From Suillus spraguei (taxonomy: Eukaryota; Basidiomycota; Agaricomycetes; Boletales; Suillaceae), in NCBI GenBank assembly GCA_016800925.1, contig JABCPU010000048.1, forward strand, positions 186,001-250,000: 64,000 nt of DNA, given 5' to 3'. This document shows, in pieces, positions 11,043-23,291 of the stretch. The translations under genes and the position numbers were made by a program. Each line of letters begins with the position of its first letter. Position 1 is the first letter of the stretch. The notes under the pieces are model-generated. The model did not search any database, was not told the origin of the DNA, and was given only the letters and a program-made list of their open reading frames with translations.

Positions 11043-12294
11043 TGTTACGACCATGCAAAACCGGAGATTAGTAAGAAGTCCTGGTCTTACATGGGGTTGT
11101 ACCAGAGGGTTGTAAAGTCAAAGGGGCTTGGCCTCAGCTCGTACACTGTGCCCCTTACCCGAGTATGTGCCCTTAATTTCGGATGAAGTCCAAGGGAGAG
11201 TTCTGGTGAAGTCTGGATGGAGGGTCCGGACGAACTCTAAGGCAGGATAGCTTGACAGAGCTCCAATGGACTTCCGGATGAGCGCCGGAATGTGCCGGAA
11301 CTATTTCCGGAAGGTAGGGAGTAATGGTAACACTACTGGAACAAGCTCCAAGTAGAACAGATGAAGGATGGACCGCTGGACAAAGTCCAGGGCAGGATAG
11401 GAGCAGAGCTCCAGAGGGAAAGATGATCCATAGATGTCAGAGGAGCGGAGGAGCAGGAGCGGAGGAGTGGATGGATCGGATGATCGGATGAGCATAGCTC
11501 TGTGGATCTTAGAGGAAGTATTGGCTACTAGAGAGGAGTAGGTCCGGATATGGTGTAGAGATAGTATAGACTACTCCGGACAAGGTCCGGAATAGAAACA
11601 GACAGTATAAGACTACCAAAGGTAGAGTTGGAGGTGAAACAGATGATAGTGGAGATGGACGAAGTCCGAAAAGATTATAGGACATAGGATCAAAGCTCCG
11701 GTCTAGGGAGTGATCCCATAGGCCTGAGTCGGAAGCTTACAAGGGCCGGAGCCCAAGTGTAAGAACAGAAACAGAGTTATATAGACATGATAACAGGATA
11801 CAGAGTAATCAAGGAATATACAGAAGTAGGAACAATGAATCAGACTGAGGTCTGCAGGAGTTGTACTACAAGTTTATATACTGTAGGTAGCATGCCGGAA
11901 GGCAAGTAAGGATAGTCCGAGGCTATGTTTGAGGCATTGCGGAACATAAGGCTATGAACTCGGAAATAAGACTTGTACAAATATCTTATCAAGACGGAAG
12001 TCAAGATAACCGAAAGCCAGAGGTGCAGAGATAACTGAAAGCCGGACACAGGTATTAACCTAAAAGGAGTAACGCGCAGGTGCGCGGGAATAGTTTCTGA
12101 TATGAGCATGGATCGGATATGAACACAGATCGGATGGGTGGATCAGATCGGATGGGGTGATCAGATCGGATGATGGACTGAATCAGATATGAATATGGAT
12201 TGGATATGTGAGCTGGATTGGATGGGTGGACTAGGATGTATGGATTGGGTGTCCAGATGTCCATGGATCAGACCTGAATGTACAGTATATGACA
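11043..12294 (+). repeat. Divergent long LTR (about 1.25 kb), related to the solo LTR at 13085-13813
   Basis: It starts TGTTACGACC and ends TATATGACA. It shares with the inverted 13085-13813 copy a block near the start (GGCCTCAG then CACTGTGCCCCTT then CCGAGTA), an AAGTTTATATACTGTAGG promoter-like box, and the end sequence. The body is rich in TCCGGA-type motifs and has no supported ORF. The right flank (from 12295) is inside the KDZ transposase pseudogene, while the left flank is the unrelated 280-bp repeat. Flanking pentamers GAACC and ACCAA do not match, so this is not a simple insertion. Confidence 0.65.
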
Positions 12295-14644
12295 ACCAAG
12301 CCCAATACACATCTGAGGGTTGTACTCAAGCTGACAGGCCCACTCATGGCCGTATGCATGCATAGCGGTGGTTGCAAATCAAAGATGCGATGTCACTGAA
12401 GAAGGAAGGATATCATACTAGTATCACATAAGCGGGAGAAGTTTTATCTTAAGGAAGCTTACATGTGATAATGACCATGAGAGCATGCAACTGACATCAT
12501 AGAGGGCAATGACATTGGCTTTCTGTGGGACCAAGGAGAATAAATGCTCAAGTAGCACTATAGCATATTTTTGTTGCTCGCCGGGCAAGTCAATATTGGC
12601 AAAGAACAACAAAATGTCATGCCGGCAGATGAGCACCATAACTCCAGTATCATCAAATGAATCCATCGCGGCCTTCTGTTTCTTCCCATCCACAGCTTCA
12701 TATGAGTGCTCACATTGATCTATCACTTCATCTGGCACTGCCGAAGTGTGCTTCTTTTGGGCACATTTGCGGAGTGATTGTATGCAGTGCCCGACTTCAT
12801 CCACTTGAGCCTTGGGAAGGAAATAGGCAGGATCATAGAAGCATGGGCAGTCGCCTGCAGACCGTCAGTATCAATGATGAAAGTTGCTGTCCATGGCAAC
12901 ATGAATGTCACTGCCCTCGCTGAGTGGTCTTCCAAAAAGCATGCCTGCAAAGCATGCAGGACAATGCTGCATGAGAATGGAGGAGCACCTGCCTTTCACG
13001 AGTGTTGTATTGGATGATGTGGGCATGGATATACCACTGTCATCTGGAAGTTGAGGTCTCCGAGCCTCATACACTCATTCTCGATGTCATATACCATACT
13101 TCTGATCCCAGATCCCATATCGATCAGATCTGATCGTTCTATTTCCGTCTGGTCCACAGATCCTGTCCAGATCGCTCATCCAAATGTGCTCGCTTCTCAC
13201 ACTCTATCTCCCTTGTGTATAACTGCGTCTATCTCCTTTCGTCACTCATCCTGTTTCCGGTACTCCGGCTGTGTATAATTCCTTCCTGTGTCACTGATCC
13301 ATTACCTGTGTTTCATTTCCGATTCGTGCTTACTGATCCGCTGCGCATTAACTAATAGACTTCCGTTACACTTTGTACATAGCCCTCGGTCCCAGCTTGT
13401 TGATTATCCATCTTAGATACTTACCATATATAAACCACTTGTAGATCTCTTAGAACCTTAGTTTGAATATCATCTTAGATTCTGCTCATTCCGCTTCCTC
13501 GGACTTGAGTCACTTTCCACTCAAAGTCATTTTCCGAGACTTGGGATTGATTCCTATAGTCTATATCTCCGACTCTATCTTCGATAGTCAACCTCTGTCA
13601 GCCTTAATCCTCTTTCCATCCCTACACTCCAGATAACCTTTGACATACCATATCCGATATCTTCGGATGTCCAGATCCGCCATGCAACTCCTTCTGGATC
13701 TTCGGACATATATCTCCTCTCTGGAATAAGGGGCATTACTCGGACAAGGGGCACAGTGCATGAACTGAGGCCAAAGCCCTTCAGATTTTTCACCCCTTGA
13801 GTACGGTCTTACACTCGAGCGATTTGTACTGCCACTTCAGTTTGACGCTCTACTTAAACCTGCAAGATGTCGAACCATTGAACAGCTTGCCTGAGGCTAC
13901 ATCAAAAAGGTTCTTGGATGATTTGGCCATTTTGTAATGAGCAACCATCTGAGAGGCTGATCAAAAAAAAGACTTACATCTCCACGTGTCATTTGAAACC
14001 CTCTGCGAGCATAGTGAGTCTTGAGAGCATATGCGAGCGCATGAATGGCATCGCAGGAACACTCGAATAAGGCTCGATAGAACGCAAGTAGGTCGATGGA
14101 AATGGCCATGCGTGGTTGAGAAGGCGCGGTAGGAAAAAGGCCATGGTGGACGAGAACTTGTGCGAGTGTTGAACATTGACAGACAATACATCAACAAGAA
14201 GGAAACCTGCCAATCATCAGTTGGAGCTGCTTGAACAAATGAACAACTTACAATCAAAAAAAGGCAAATTATTGAAACTCATTGCTGTGTGCAACCTTGT
14301 TTTGCACAGGCAGATATCACCGGGCGTGCTTCTGGAAGAGGATGGCCGTGTGTTCTGGCTGAATACTTCAGAAAGGCATCCACCAGGATAGGTACAAGTG
14401 CCTTCCAAGCCCTGTAGAGGTTATAGGACATCTTGTCTGGCAGGAGGCGAAGCCCAGGGTTCTCATGCTCCACATCTGTAGGGTGAGAAGCAGGCTGGTC
14501 AGGCTGGTCTGCAGTGACTACATAGTCGTCCGAGTCAGTGTCATAGATGTAATCTGTCGGGTCGTCGTAATTAGCATCATTGATACTCATTGGGGCTTCG
14601 GATTGAGGAGGAGGGGTGGAGACAGAACTAAGATTTTCGGTCAT
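12295..14644 (-). pseudogene. KDZ (Kyakuja-Dileera-Zisupton) transposase pseudogene, split by a solo LTR
   Basis: On the minus strand, from 14644 downward: an acidic N-terminus (MTENLSSVSTPPPQ), YRAWKALVPILVDAFLKY, GLFPTAPSQPRMAISIDL then FYRALFECSCDAIHAL and HYARRGFQMT (about 14160-13985), then VQWFDILQV near 13850. The solo LTR interrupts here. Beyond it come [20 protein letters not shown] (about 13000-12875), DDTGVMVLICRHDI, FFANIDLPGEQQKYA, ALYDVSCML and, after an intron, MHAYGHEWACQLEYNP (12320s). These are hallmark KDZ blocks, with DDTG and the CRHD region in the catalytic core. The C-terminus is lost at the LTR junction at 12295. Internal stops (TAA after ILQV; TGA at 12379-12381) confirm it is dead. 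Confidence 0.88.
13085..13813 (-). mobile_element. Solo LTR inserted in the KDZ pseudogene
   Basis: On the minus strand it runs from TGTAAGACCG to ATATGACA, a TG...CA unit of 729 bp. The flanking pentamers are identical, CTCGA at 13080-13084 and CTCGA at 13814-13818, a clean 5-bp target duplication. A TTTATATATGG box lies internally. KDZ coding resumes on both sides. No internal retrotransposon genes are present, so it is the product of LTR-LTR recombination. Confidence 0.85.
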
Positions 14645-14676
14645 GGCTAGTCAATGGCTAGAAGAAAAATTGAAAA

Positions 14677-14949
14677 CATCAGGAAATTCACACATTCCTT
14701 GATGTGCCCTTATGCGGACTTATTTACACTTAACTGCCTTGGTGAAATTGAATCTACTTGTCCAAAATTTCAATGTGAATGAATTCAGAAAAAAAAAGTT
14801 GAGATATATTAATATACATGTTTTATTGTATTTTGCACTCAAAAAATATAAGATATGCCAGGTGAATGATGTGAGAGAGAGCAAACAAGTTTTGAGATAA
14901 GCAAGTTAAGCTGATTAAGCATGTTAAGGAATGTGTGAATTTCCTGATG
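14677..14949. mobile_element. 273-bp AT-rich unit with perfect 24-bp terminal inverted repeats (MITE-like)
   Basis: Bases 14677-14700 (starting CATCAGGAAATTCACACATT) are the exact reverse complement of 14926-14949. The roughly 225 bp between are AT-rich and non-coding. It lies directly upstream of the KDZ start codon at 14644 on the minus strand. No target duplication is evident immediately outside the arms. It could be a small non-autonomous transposon or a fold-back regulatory structure. Confidence 0.65.
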
Positions 14950-17900
14950 AAGGACTTAGCGCGCGAACAGAGTACTGTCAGGCACGAATGACAGGCGCGT
15001 CGTGAAAGATATCCAGATGGCCTCAAGGACATATCGACGAGGTTTGCGATCATTACAGAGGTGTGCAGTGTATCCTGGGAGGGCCAGGATGATTTGTCGA
15101 GGATCCCAGGAGGCGCTGCAGGAGGAAGCAAGGTATATTTGGTGGTACTAAGAATAGAACATCGCTGAGGCTAGGTCTACGAGATAGGGTTTCATCTAAC
15201 ATAATAATACCCTCTTACTGACCTTTAATACTACCGAGAAGTAATGCCTGAGGTGAGCCTACATTGTGGCGAGTGAGGTTGCCTAGACGCAGCCTCCTAG
15301 ACCTACCGGCCAGCCATTGCTCTGCATGAACTGGCCGGCACCGGCCAGCACACATTCTATGGGTATTTTCCACGTCCGGGGGACCGGATCTACGAGTCCA
15401 GTGACTGAAGGGTCTGGATGCTGACTGCGGTGCGCGGAGGTTCCAAGTCAGGCTCACTTTGGGCGCCGCGGCAGCGAGTAGTACTTTCGGGAACTCTGCT
15501 GTTCGTTCCTCTATAATCTAGAAATTTTCAGGCAGACACTGAATCAATTTCGAATAACTATCTTCCTGGGTAGGAAAGAGATGATAGCCTTATCCCTCCT
15601 GCTGTGTAATTCTCGGATGATGGTGCCATTTTTCAACATTTCTCTACCACCAAAGTCGAACTTAAGTTCTCTCGTTACACTCTTTGATGACCTTTCCTCG
15701 CCCGTCTGTTCTCTGTCTCGTTAATGTCAGTTTAGTAATGCTTCTGACCGAATGATTTTTTCGTGCCCTCAGTAGCTAAGATCCTTGTTATTGTAGCTGC
15801 AACAATGTCTGTCCTTCTACTGTGACTGTGCCCATATCGCATTACCAACTTTATCGCCACTCACTGGAATATGAAGCACGAGAACTCCGAACGTGGTACC
15901 AGTTCCACTCCAGGACGGTGTGGAGACAGTGGCCGACATCTCGCAACTCCAAGTGACCCGCTGGGTCAATCAGCTTGAACCAGATCACCTGCAGGCCAGC
16001 CTAGTAAAACGTACAACTTCATTGCTGACATGCCTGCGGTTGCCGCGGCACTTGGGCACATAGTCTTTCTGGAACATTCATTAGTACACGCGCCACCAGA
16101 TTTTTTGATTCGTGAGATTGCAAAAATCCAGATGATACCGCTGGAGGCGTGTTCGTGGTCAAACATGTGTGAGGGAATAAATGAAAGATTATCATAGTCT
16201 GTGGAGAAGAAAGCATGACAGCGCTTGACGGGATGTTCAAACGGTAAGCCCGAGAAGTCTGTCATGATGTCAAGAGCAGACAAGTGTATCAGTGTGGGTT
16301 CTGGAGATGAAAGGTTGAATTGAATCCGGTGGTCCTTAGATTGTGAGAATATTCTCAGTTGTATCGAGGATCCGAGTAATATACTAGTAGACTGGCAAAT
16401 ATTATAGTCTGAATATAAAATGAGGAACCTTGCCGCAGAAGCAAGCCGGAGTCGGGGACTTGCCGCGTGAACGGTACCAATACATCCCCGACTCTACGGA
16501 GTTTGGTCAGACACAAACATCCTTCGTTTCTTGTCATGGGTAAATATTCACGTACCCTTGATAGTTACCTCATGGCATGTGAGATGTTGGGTGACTTCCC
16601 GCGGCATTTAGAATTCTAGATTTCGTTCTAAACCTTAAAATTCGGAGGTGGAATTTACAAGTATCTAGAAACTCGTTCCAAACCATGGTCCATAGACACG
16701 AGACTTTCTGGTGTAGTTCTACTTACTAAACTTTATGGCATACAATATCACTGATGAAACCCTGCTTTCCCTTACTCTGGCTGATGAAAATGATGATGAG
16801 GCAAGTCTGACAGAGAACAGCGGCAAAGCTGGTGGTGAACAGACAGCATGTCGGACATTAAAATACACCTCAACATTCAACTGCAGGCCAACGCCTGATA
16901 AGTACTTCCTGCTCCAAATCATAATCACGTTTGCGATTGGGATTGGGGGTTCGTATGAAATGTGAACGCTATCACGGCATGCGTACCAATAAGGATAGGT
17001 CAGATTAGCACGGTAGTTTGAAAGTCCAGTCCGTTTGCCGCCAGACAGCAGATATGTCCGCTGTAGCATTGAACTATTTTTACCTGGCCCGGCTCTTAGC
17101 CTATCTTCATACGCATCATTCCTCGTGCCTTACCTGCTGCTTACCCTATTCTGGCTGTGTCGCTTTTGATGGCGTATCAGTTGTTATCGATCAATCTAAT
17201 GTTTCCATTCCCATGTCTCCTGCTGGGTTCGGGCGGCCTACTGTGTCTTGATCTCGTTCCAAGTTTTGAGGTGCTTTGTGCTATATTTAATGGGCGTGTC
17301 GTTGGTCTCACTCGAGGTCCATAAATGATCAATTCTTGTAGGGGTGATTGACACTGAATTGCTATCGCTGTTGGTGGATTCACAAACTGACCGGAATGCG
17401 ATGCAGCGGCGAAAGCAGATGTTCGTACGGAAATCTCCATGCAAGCTTCTACCACGAGGGTCTGGAAGTGCAACCATTTGCTTGCTTTCGTAACCTGTCA
17501 GTATCTCTCTCATCCTCGCATTTGTAGATAGCCTCCAAATTGTGCATGACTGTTCTACTACGTGGTGTGAATTAGTATTCTTCTTCCATTATGCCAGAAG
17601 CTAACACGGGGTTGGTAGTATTGAACAGTGTGAAGAAAGCCCACAGCTTCATGTTATTTACGCGAGGAATGGACATTCCAACCACTTTTTGTGCATATTC
17701 TCGATTACATTCGCCACGATTTTTATTTGTATGTTCCACCAACTCGTGTGTGGCACTTAACGGATGGGAAGATTTCAGCGCGCATGTCTATGGAACACAC
17801 CAAGTAGAATATCATGGGTGTTCCTAACGATTTTACTCCTCGTTTTGGTCTGTAGGCGCACATGAAGAAATAGGTGCAGAGCAACCGAATTCGAAAAACT

Positions 17901-19625
17901 CTGGCTTATCGAACGAGAGGTGTTCCAGAACGACCGGGAAGAAATCCGACCTCCTGGCTCGTACTCTCGATGTGGAATGCAAAGGAAGGTGAGATCCCAA
18001 GTAATGTGTAAATTTGAAGGCAAGATAACAGAATTTAGCGAACGCCGTGTCATGATAGCCCAAGTAGCCCAAGTTCGCAATACACTACGGATCTACTCCG
18101 CTTTCCCACAATTTTCTTCAACGAAGGGGGAAAGCATTTGGTCCGAGTTCAAAGGAGTGTTAAATGGCAACGAGTCGACGCTGTAGTTGGAATCTTGATC
18201 CCAGAAGCTTGGTAAAATGGATTTTTGGATCTGGTGCACTATCTGATAACAATGCTTGACTTGCAGAAGTGTGTATTGGAACATTCCCTGACATTCCCTG
18301 AAGGGATTCACTATGAAGGTATTCAGGTTCACGAGCTGGATCACCTGCTGTTCGGCATGTCTCGGATTACGTGGCAGGTGAACGATTGAAAAGCAGGAGG
18401 CTCCACCAAGGAAGGCGCAAAAGTTATCTAAACAACTAGTGCAAAGTGAGCGGACACAGAACAAGGAATTGCTCAGCCATCGCAACATGCCACGGGAATT
18501 GGCACTAACACGGTGCTATGATCACCGACAATGAGTGTAGCTTACACCAGACTACGGACCTCTTACATCGCATTGTGTGAGCCGAACTGCCTAGCTAACT
18601 GAACGGTGGAAAGGAGGCAAACTTAGACATTGGGTGACAGACTCGTCGTTGAGCACGACGATCGACTTTGCTGGAGTTGCTTGGCATTTATGAGATCTGT
18701 TATGGTACCTCTCAACTAACGCATACTGAAAAACCCTCCTTAGCCACGAATATACAGCGTTAGTGAGCGACACCGGAAACAAGAGCTATACATGTAGCGA
18801 AGAAGAATATATAAATATTTTGAGTATATGAAGTAGACAAGATTAACGACGTTCCGTGACTTCGGAATCGGAAGTCGGGACTTGCCACCGATATTATGTA
18901 AGTACCGTACGCCAGGCTTTGTAACGTGCCAATCATTGAAACATCTCATTCTCAGATAGGATTGGTTTGATAACGATTGCGTGCACCTGCACACTCAAGA
19001 CACACTGGCTTCGAATATTTGTACGATGCCACGGTGGCTCAAGACCCCCGAGTCCGTTGGAAATTGGTTCGAGTTGGAAATGAATAATATAAGTATGTAC
19101 ATATCAAGGTGGTCATCATTGGCTAACTAAAAAAAACACCGAGTGCAAGCCACAGTGCTAACCTCCAAGGGGATCTGTTAAAGAAAGAACACGAGGAGAC
19201 GGAATTGCTAGAGTATGCGTGTGTAAGTTAACCGTGGTGAGCCGGAAGGTGAATGAATTTGCAATTGATCTTACTTACCGAAGATCCAAGTTACGTACAC
19301 ACTCGGGTCATGCGTCCCGGGTATTCATGGCTTGGCAGATGAATCACTGGGATCCGAAAGACAAGGTCTTCGGAGCGCACTTAGGTCCAAGTGGTTAACG
19401 TCACGCGGTTTACAACCATACCGTAAATCACGCATCACGTTTGAGTCCTTTTGTGGCCATTCATGTTCTGATCTTTCCATCTTGATGGGAAGATTAGCGT
19501 GGTCCTAATTTCAAACTTCCCCTCGTTCGTTTTCCCTGACAAAGACTCACCTAATCAGTTTAGCGTCTCGAATCTTTTTCTCCGAATTTCTATTACGAGT
19601 TGTATGAGCGGTTAAGATTTTTGGG
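14950..19625. other. About 4.7 kb without a supportable gene
   Basis: I looked in all frames. The open stretches are short (mostly under 130 codons) and carry no family motif I recognise: the minus-strand ones at 15966-16283 and 18093-18488 are the longest and look random or heavily decayed. Local structure includes a CTGGCCGG-CA-CCGGCCAG inverted repeat near 15330 and a tandem ACATTCCCTG pair near 18282. No transposon ends were found. It may hold decayed repeats or long untranslated sequence upstream of the Zn2Cys6 gene. Confidence 0.5.
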
Positions 19626-21294
19626 ATGCCAAGCCAAGCCGGTAATGAGCAACTACAAATATCTCTCATCTACATCGAGCTAGAACCACCCCTCCCCCCG
19701 ACTTTTAGCATGATCACAGAACTTAAAACTGTTCGCAAAAAGCGGACCACCTCAGAAGCTAAACCTACTTCTGACGGAGACCATCGCAAGCGTCGACGCA
19801 ATCGTACAACTCAGTCATGCCTTCATTGCCACACATCCAAGAGAATGGTACGTACAAAAATCAATACGCTCTCTCAGAAACAATTCTGACGATATATCCT
19901 ACAACAGTGCGACCGGAAGCGTCCTTGTGGCCGCTGCACGCAGCTAGGTCTGGTGAGGCTCTTTATGTAGAGCGTGCTACTATCGTCTGATAGTAAGTGT
20001 CCTATAGACAGGCCTTTGTGTCTACGAAGTGGATGATCCTTCCCAGCGAACTGACGTTCGAGACGAGAGTTTGCACCTTCGTCAACGAGTTGCCGAGCTC
20101 GAGGGAGTGATACGCGAGGTTTGTATGAATCGTACCACAGGGAAGAAGATACAAGCTCAAATATTCATAATAGTTGAAGAACAAACCCCATCCTCGCTGG
20201 GTTCAAGCAAATTCGACCCCAGAAGTAGAGTTTGAGAGGTGCCATTCCCACTCTCGTTCAGCTGCTGAGCAGCAACGGACCGGACAACAAATCAAGACAA
20301 AAAGCACATCTTCATCGAGCACTTCTCCGTTGATCATCTCTCCGTTGAGCACCTCCCCGTTGAGCACCTCCCCGTTGAGCATCTCCCCGTTGAGCACCTC
20401 CCCATTGAGCAGCTCCCCATTGAGCACCTCTTCATCGAGCACAGCTTGTTCGATATCAGGCCCTAGGGATGAGTCATATTTGTCTTCTCGGCTTCCATCC
20501 CCTTCACACGCACATCCTACCTCGACTTTTCCCCAATCACCTACAGACTTGACAAACACATCTGCGCCATCCTTTCCTTACTTCAGTAGCACATCAACCC
20601 CCTTGAACACACCCTCTCCTCCTATAATGATGCTGACCGACGAGTACGCGCAAACTCGAGCTCTTGTTCCAGGAGAGCAATCACTCGCTGGAGAACTCGA
20701 CTTTCTCATGTCATGTTCGGGTTCGATCGGATGTGACGATAGCCTGGGATATAACATCATTAATGGTCATCTCGATGACACCTACCGGTCTGACCATTGC
20801 TACGATACTTCTGCACACAATTATTGTGGCTGTCTAACCGAAGGATCAAGCTACAATGTAGTACTCGAGCTTTCTCTCCGTTTGCGCAAAGCAGCGGATA
20901 TCCTCAAAAGGTCGGCATACCACCATCTTGGATCCAATAATTGTGCCCTTAACCAGCGAATTATGGAACTTGACGGTCTTGCTACGTGAGTTTACACGTG
21001 GTTGTTTTTTGCATCAACTTATCATCATTCAACAGGATGACACTAGGCAATATTACTACGCCACCCGACGATATTAATCAAATATGTCCTCAACAACATC
21101 CGCTCTCTCATAAATTCATTTCACCGTCGTCTACTCTTAGTACAGCATCAGGCCGTACTATACCTGCTTCAACAGCCTCTCCACAGACTACGCAAGGAAT
21201 TTCCTCCTGGGATATTACCATGTCGTCCGTGTCAAATTCATCATCTGTTTGTGAAGACTCCCTTATGTCATGGAAGCCTTCACGATGCGGCTGA
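19626..21294 (+). CDS. Zn(II)2Cys6 fungal transcription factor
   Basis: Five exons join in frame: 19626-19847, 19908-19952, 20008-20118, 20174-20985 and 21036-21294, giving about 482 residues with introns of 50-60 bp. The DNA-binding cluster spans introns 1 and 2: CLHCHTSKRM, CDRKRPCGRC, then TGLC (CX2CX6CX5CX2CX8C), preceded by a basic stretch (RKRRRNRTTQS). It is followed by VYEVDDPSQR and a short coiled coil (LRQRVAELEGVIRE) typical of dimerising Gal4-like factors. Residues after that are Ser/Thr/Pro-rich and include a perfect-to-near tandem repeat of S-P-L-S-T. No classic fungal-specific middle homology region was recognised. An alternative start is the Met at 19710. It should act in the nucleus; target genes are unknown. 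Confidence 0.85.
20321..20440 (+). repeat. 15-bp coding minisatellite in the Zn2Cys6 gene
   Basis: Units of 15 bp (consensus CTCCCCGTTGAGCAC) repeat about eight times in tandem and encode five-residue units of the S-P-L-S-T type. The unit length is a multiple of three, so changes in copy number keep the frame. Third-position changes (ATC for ACC, CAT for CGT) show that some units have begun to diverge. Confidence 0.9.
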
Positions 21295-22389
21295 CTGGAA
21301 CGGACATTTAGATAGTCGCCATTATTTGATGTTCTCAGTTATTTCTGCTTGCGTGTAGAATTGCAAACCGCTCCTTACTACTGTGATCTCTGTAATTGCA
21401 TTGATGTCCTCTATATCAAGGCTCTTCCCCCGATGTATCCATATTCCATGAGCTACACAGATACCGAATACAATATTTTCAGAGCCTCTTGACAAGAAAT
21501 CTGGTCGTGAGGAACGCCTTGTAATTTTGATGTTCCAGAGGGGAGGCCGTCGGTTATATTTTATTCGAGCAACGGCTAGAGTCTTGTTGACTGGTCAATC
21601 CGTCACTCCCACACACTGATTAATCATGTCGCGGGCCGCAAGGAAGTTACCAAACCCCACACCTCTTCTAGAGGTGGAATGATCTTAAAAGTGGCTGTGA
21701 GGTCGTGCGAGAAGACGGAGAGGACAACGACACTAATTGTCTTTCTTGAGAATAGAGGTTTGTAATTCCCGGCGTATCTTCTGATATCAAATATCTTCAT
21801 TAGTCCAGAGACATTTCAAGTTGGAGCTCCATTCAATATAGATCTTCCATCAGTCAAGAATACGTTAAGGAAGCCTACTTTTATCTCGAAGCTCAATGTG
21901 TCCCTTGGACTTTGAGAGTATGTGTTTCCATCAGAAAGAATGAAACGGTTATGCTAGAATTAGAAAAGGAATCAAAATATTGACGAGTGAGGTCAATTGG
22001 CTGTTAAATTTTCTGTAGACTATTGGTGGATATGCATCGGATGTGTGTCATAATACAGATTACCGATGCAGAAAAATGCTACACCATCTTGAGTTAGAGA
22101 ATTGCCCAGACAAGTCAGGGGGAACAAAGCAAAGAAATACCAGTGTGGCAGCCATGACGATAAGCTGAAATGGACGGTCAAATATTGCACGGATTAAGCG
22201 CAAATGTGAGCAGCTGTGCAAATAAATGTGTCCGTGGTGTACTGCTCTTAGGATATGCCGCTGGCACCGGGGCGGGCATTCCATAATGCTTACTCATCAA
22301 GAAGTTTTGGGACTCCGCGATCTTCCTTCGTCACTGTTCGAGCTCGAGTTGTAGTCGTTCTTTGCAACGAACTAAGTACTCTACTAAAC
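21295..22389. other. About 1.1 kb intergenic, upstream of the U2AF small subunit gene
   Basis: No coding segment was recognised on either strand. It holds the 3' region of the Zn2Cys6 gene and the promoter of U2AF1. No repeats of note were seen. Confidence 0.5.
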
Positions 22390-23291
22390 ATGGCATCTCA
22401 CTTGGTGAGCATCAATAATTTATTATTGCTAGCTATATCTTTAAACATTGTCTAGGCAAACATCTTCGGAACAGAGCAAGATCGTGTAAATTGCTCTTTC
22501 TACTACAAGGTCTGTTACAACAGAGTGTCGCTCAAAGTTGCGCTGACCACGACCAATGATTAGATTGGTGCTTGCAGACACGGCGACAGATGTTCAAGAA
22601 AGCACATAAGACCACCATTTTCGCAAACGATCTTACTTCCGAATGTGTATCATAATCCCGCTCATGACCCTGTCTGCAAGCTCACCGAGGCTGAGCTACA
22701 AGAAGGATTCGATGCCGTGTATGAAGATTTGTATTGCGAATTAGCAAAGTTCGGACATTTGTTAGAATTGCATGTAAGTAAATGTTCTTGGCTAACGCTT
22801 GCGCTGTAACTCAACTCCTTTAGGTTTGCGATAATGTCGGGGACCATTTGATCGGCAACGTTTACGCTCGGTACGAGTGGGAAACCGAAGCACAGGCGGC
22901 TGTGGACAATTTAAATGATCGGTGGTATGCAGGTCGGTCATGAAATTCTTTTTGGCCTGGGCATCTACCTAACTTTCGCCTTCTAGGACGCCCACTATAT
23001 GCGGAACTCTCTCCTGTGACGGACTTCCGGGAAGCGTGTTGTCGTCAAAATGAGAACGGTGAATGTAACCGTGGTGGTTTTTGTAATTTCATGCATCTCC
23101 GTCTTGCTTCAAAAGAACTGGTGTCGTCTCTCCGCGCAGGACAAAGACTAGAGAGGAGACTTCACCCGGCTAAGACGGAAGGTGGAGGCGGTGGGTGGGA
23201 ACCGAGCAGAAGGGAAGGCGGCCGCGGTAGGAGTGCCAGCCCATCCAGAAGAGGCGGAAGTAATGGGGAGGATCGTTGGACAAGAAAGTAG
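22390..23291 (+). CDS. U2AF1: U2AF small subunit (U2AF35) splicing factor
   Basis: Five exons: 22390-22404, 22456-22509, 22564-22773, 22824-22932 and 22987-23291, giving 230 residues. It begins MASHLANIFGTEQDRVNCSF. The first CCCH finger is [20 protein letters not shown] (CX8CX5CX3H). The atypical RRM follows (GFDAVYEDLYCELAKFG, HLIGNVYARYE, LNDRWYAGRPLYAELSPV). The second finger is CRQNENGECNRGGFCNFMH (CX7CX5CX3H), with a Gly/Arg/Ser tail. In the nucleus U2AF35 pairs with U2AF65 and reads the AG at the 3' splice site. A full conserved layout and length make this a confident call. The Met codon at 22390 is followed after five codons by a 51-bp intron. Confidence 0.95.

Noticed and set aside
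15966..16283. 105-codon minus-strand ORF
   Set aside because: No recognisable motif, no plausible splice partners, and a competing ORF of similar length overlaps it in another frame.
18093..18488. 131-codon minus-strand ORF
   Set aside because: Cysteine-containing but without regular spacing, signal peptide or known family; surrounding sequence shows no gene structure.
19015..19090. tRNA-like stretch (TGGCTCAAGA and GGTTCGAG boxes)
   Set aside because: The A- and B-box-like motifs are present but I could not form an acceptor stem, anticodon stem or T stem around them.
20321..20440. Repeat array resembling CRISPR
   Set aside because: Units of 15 bp are contiguous without spacers, in frame inside an exon of a eukaryotic gene.
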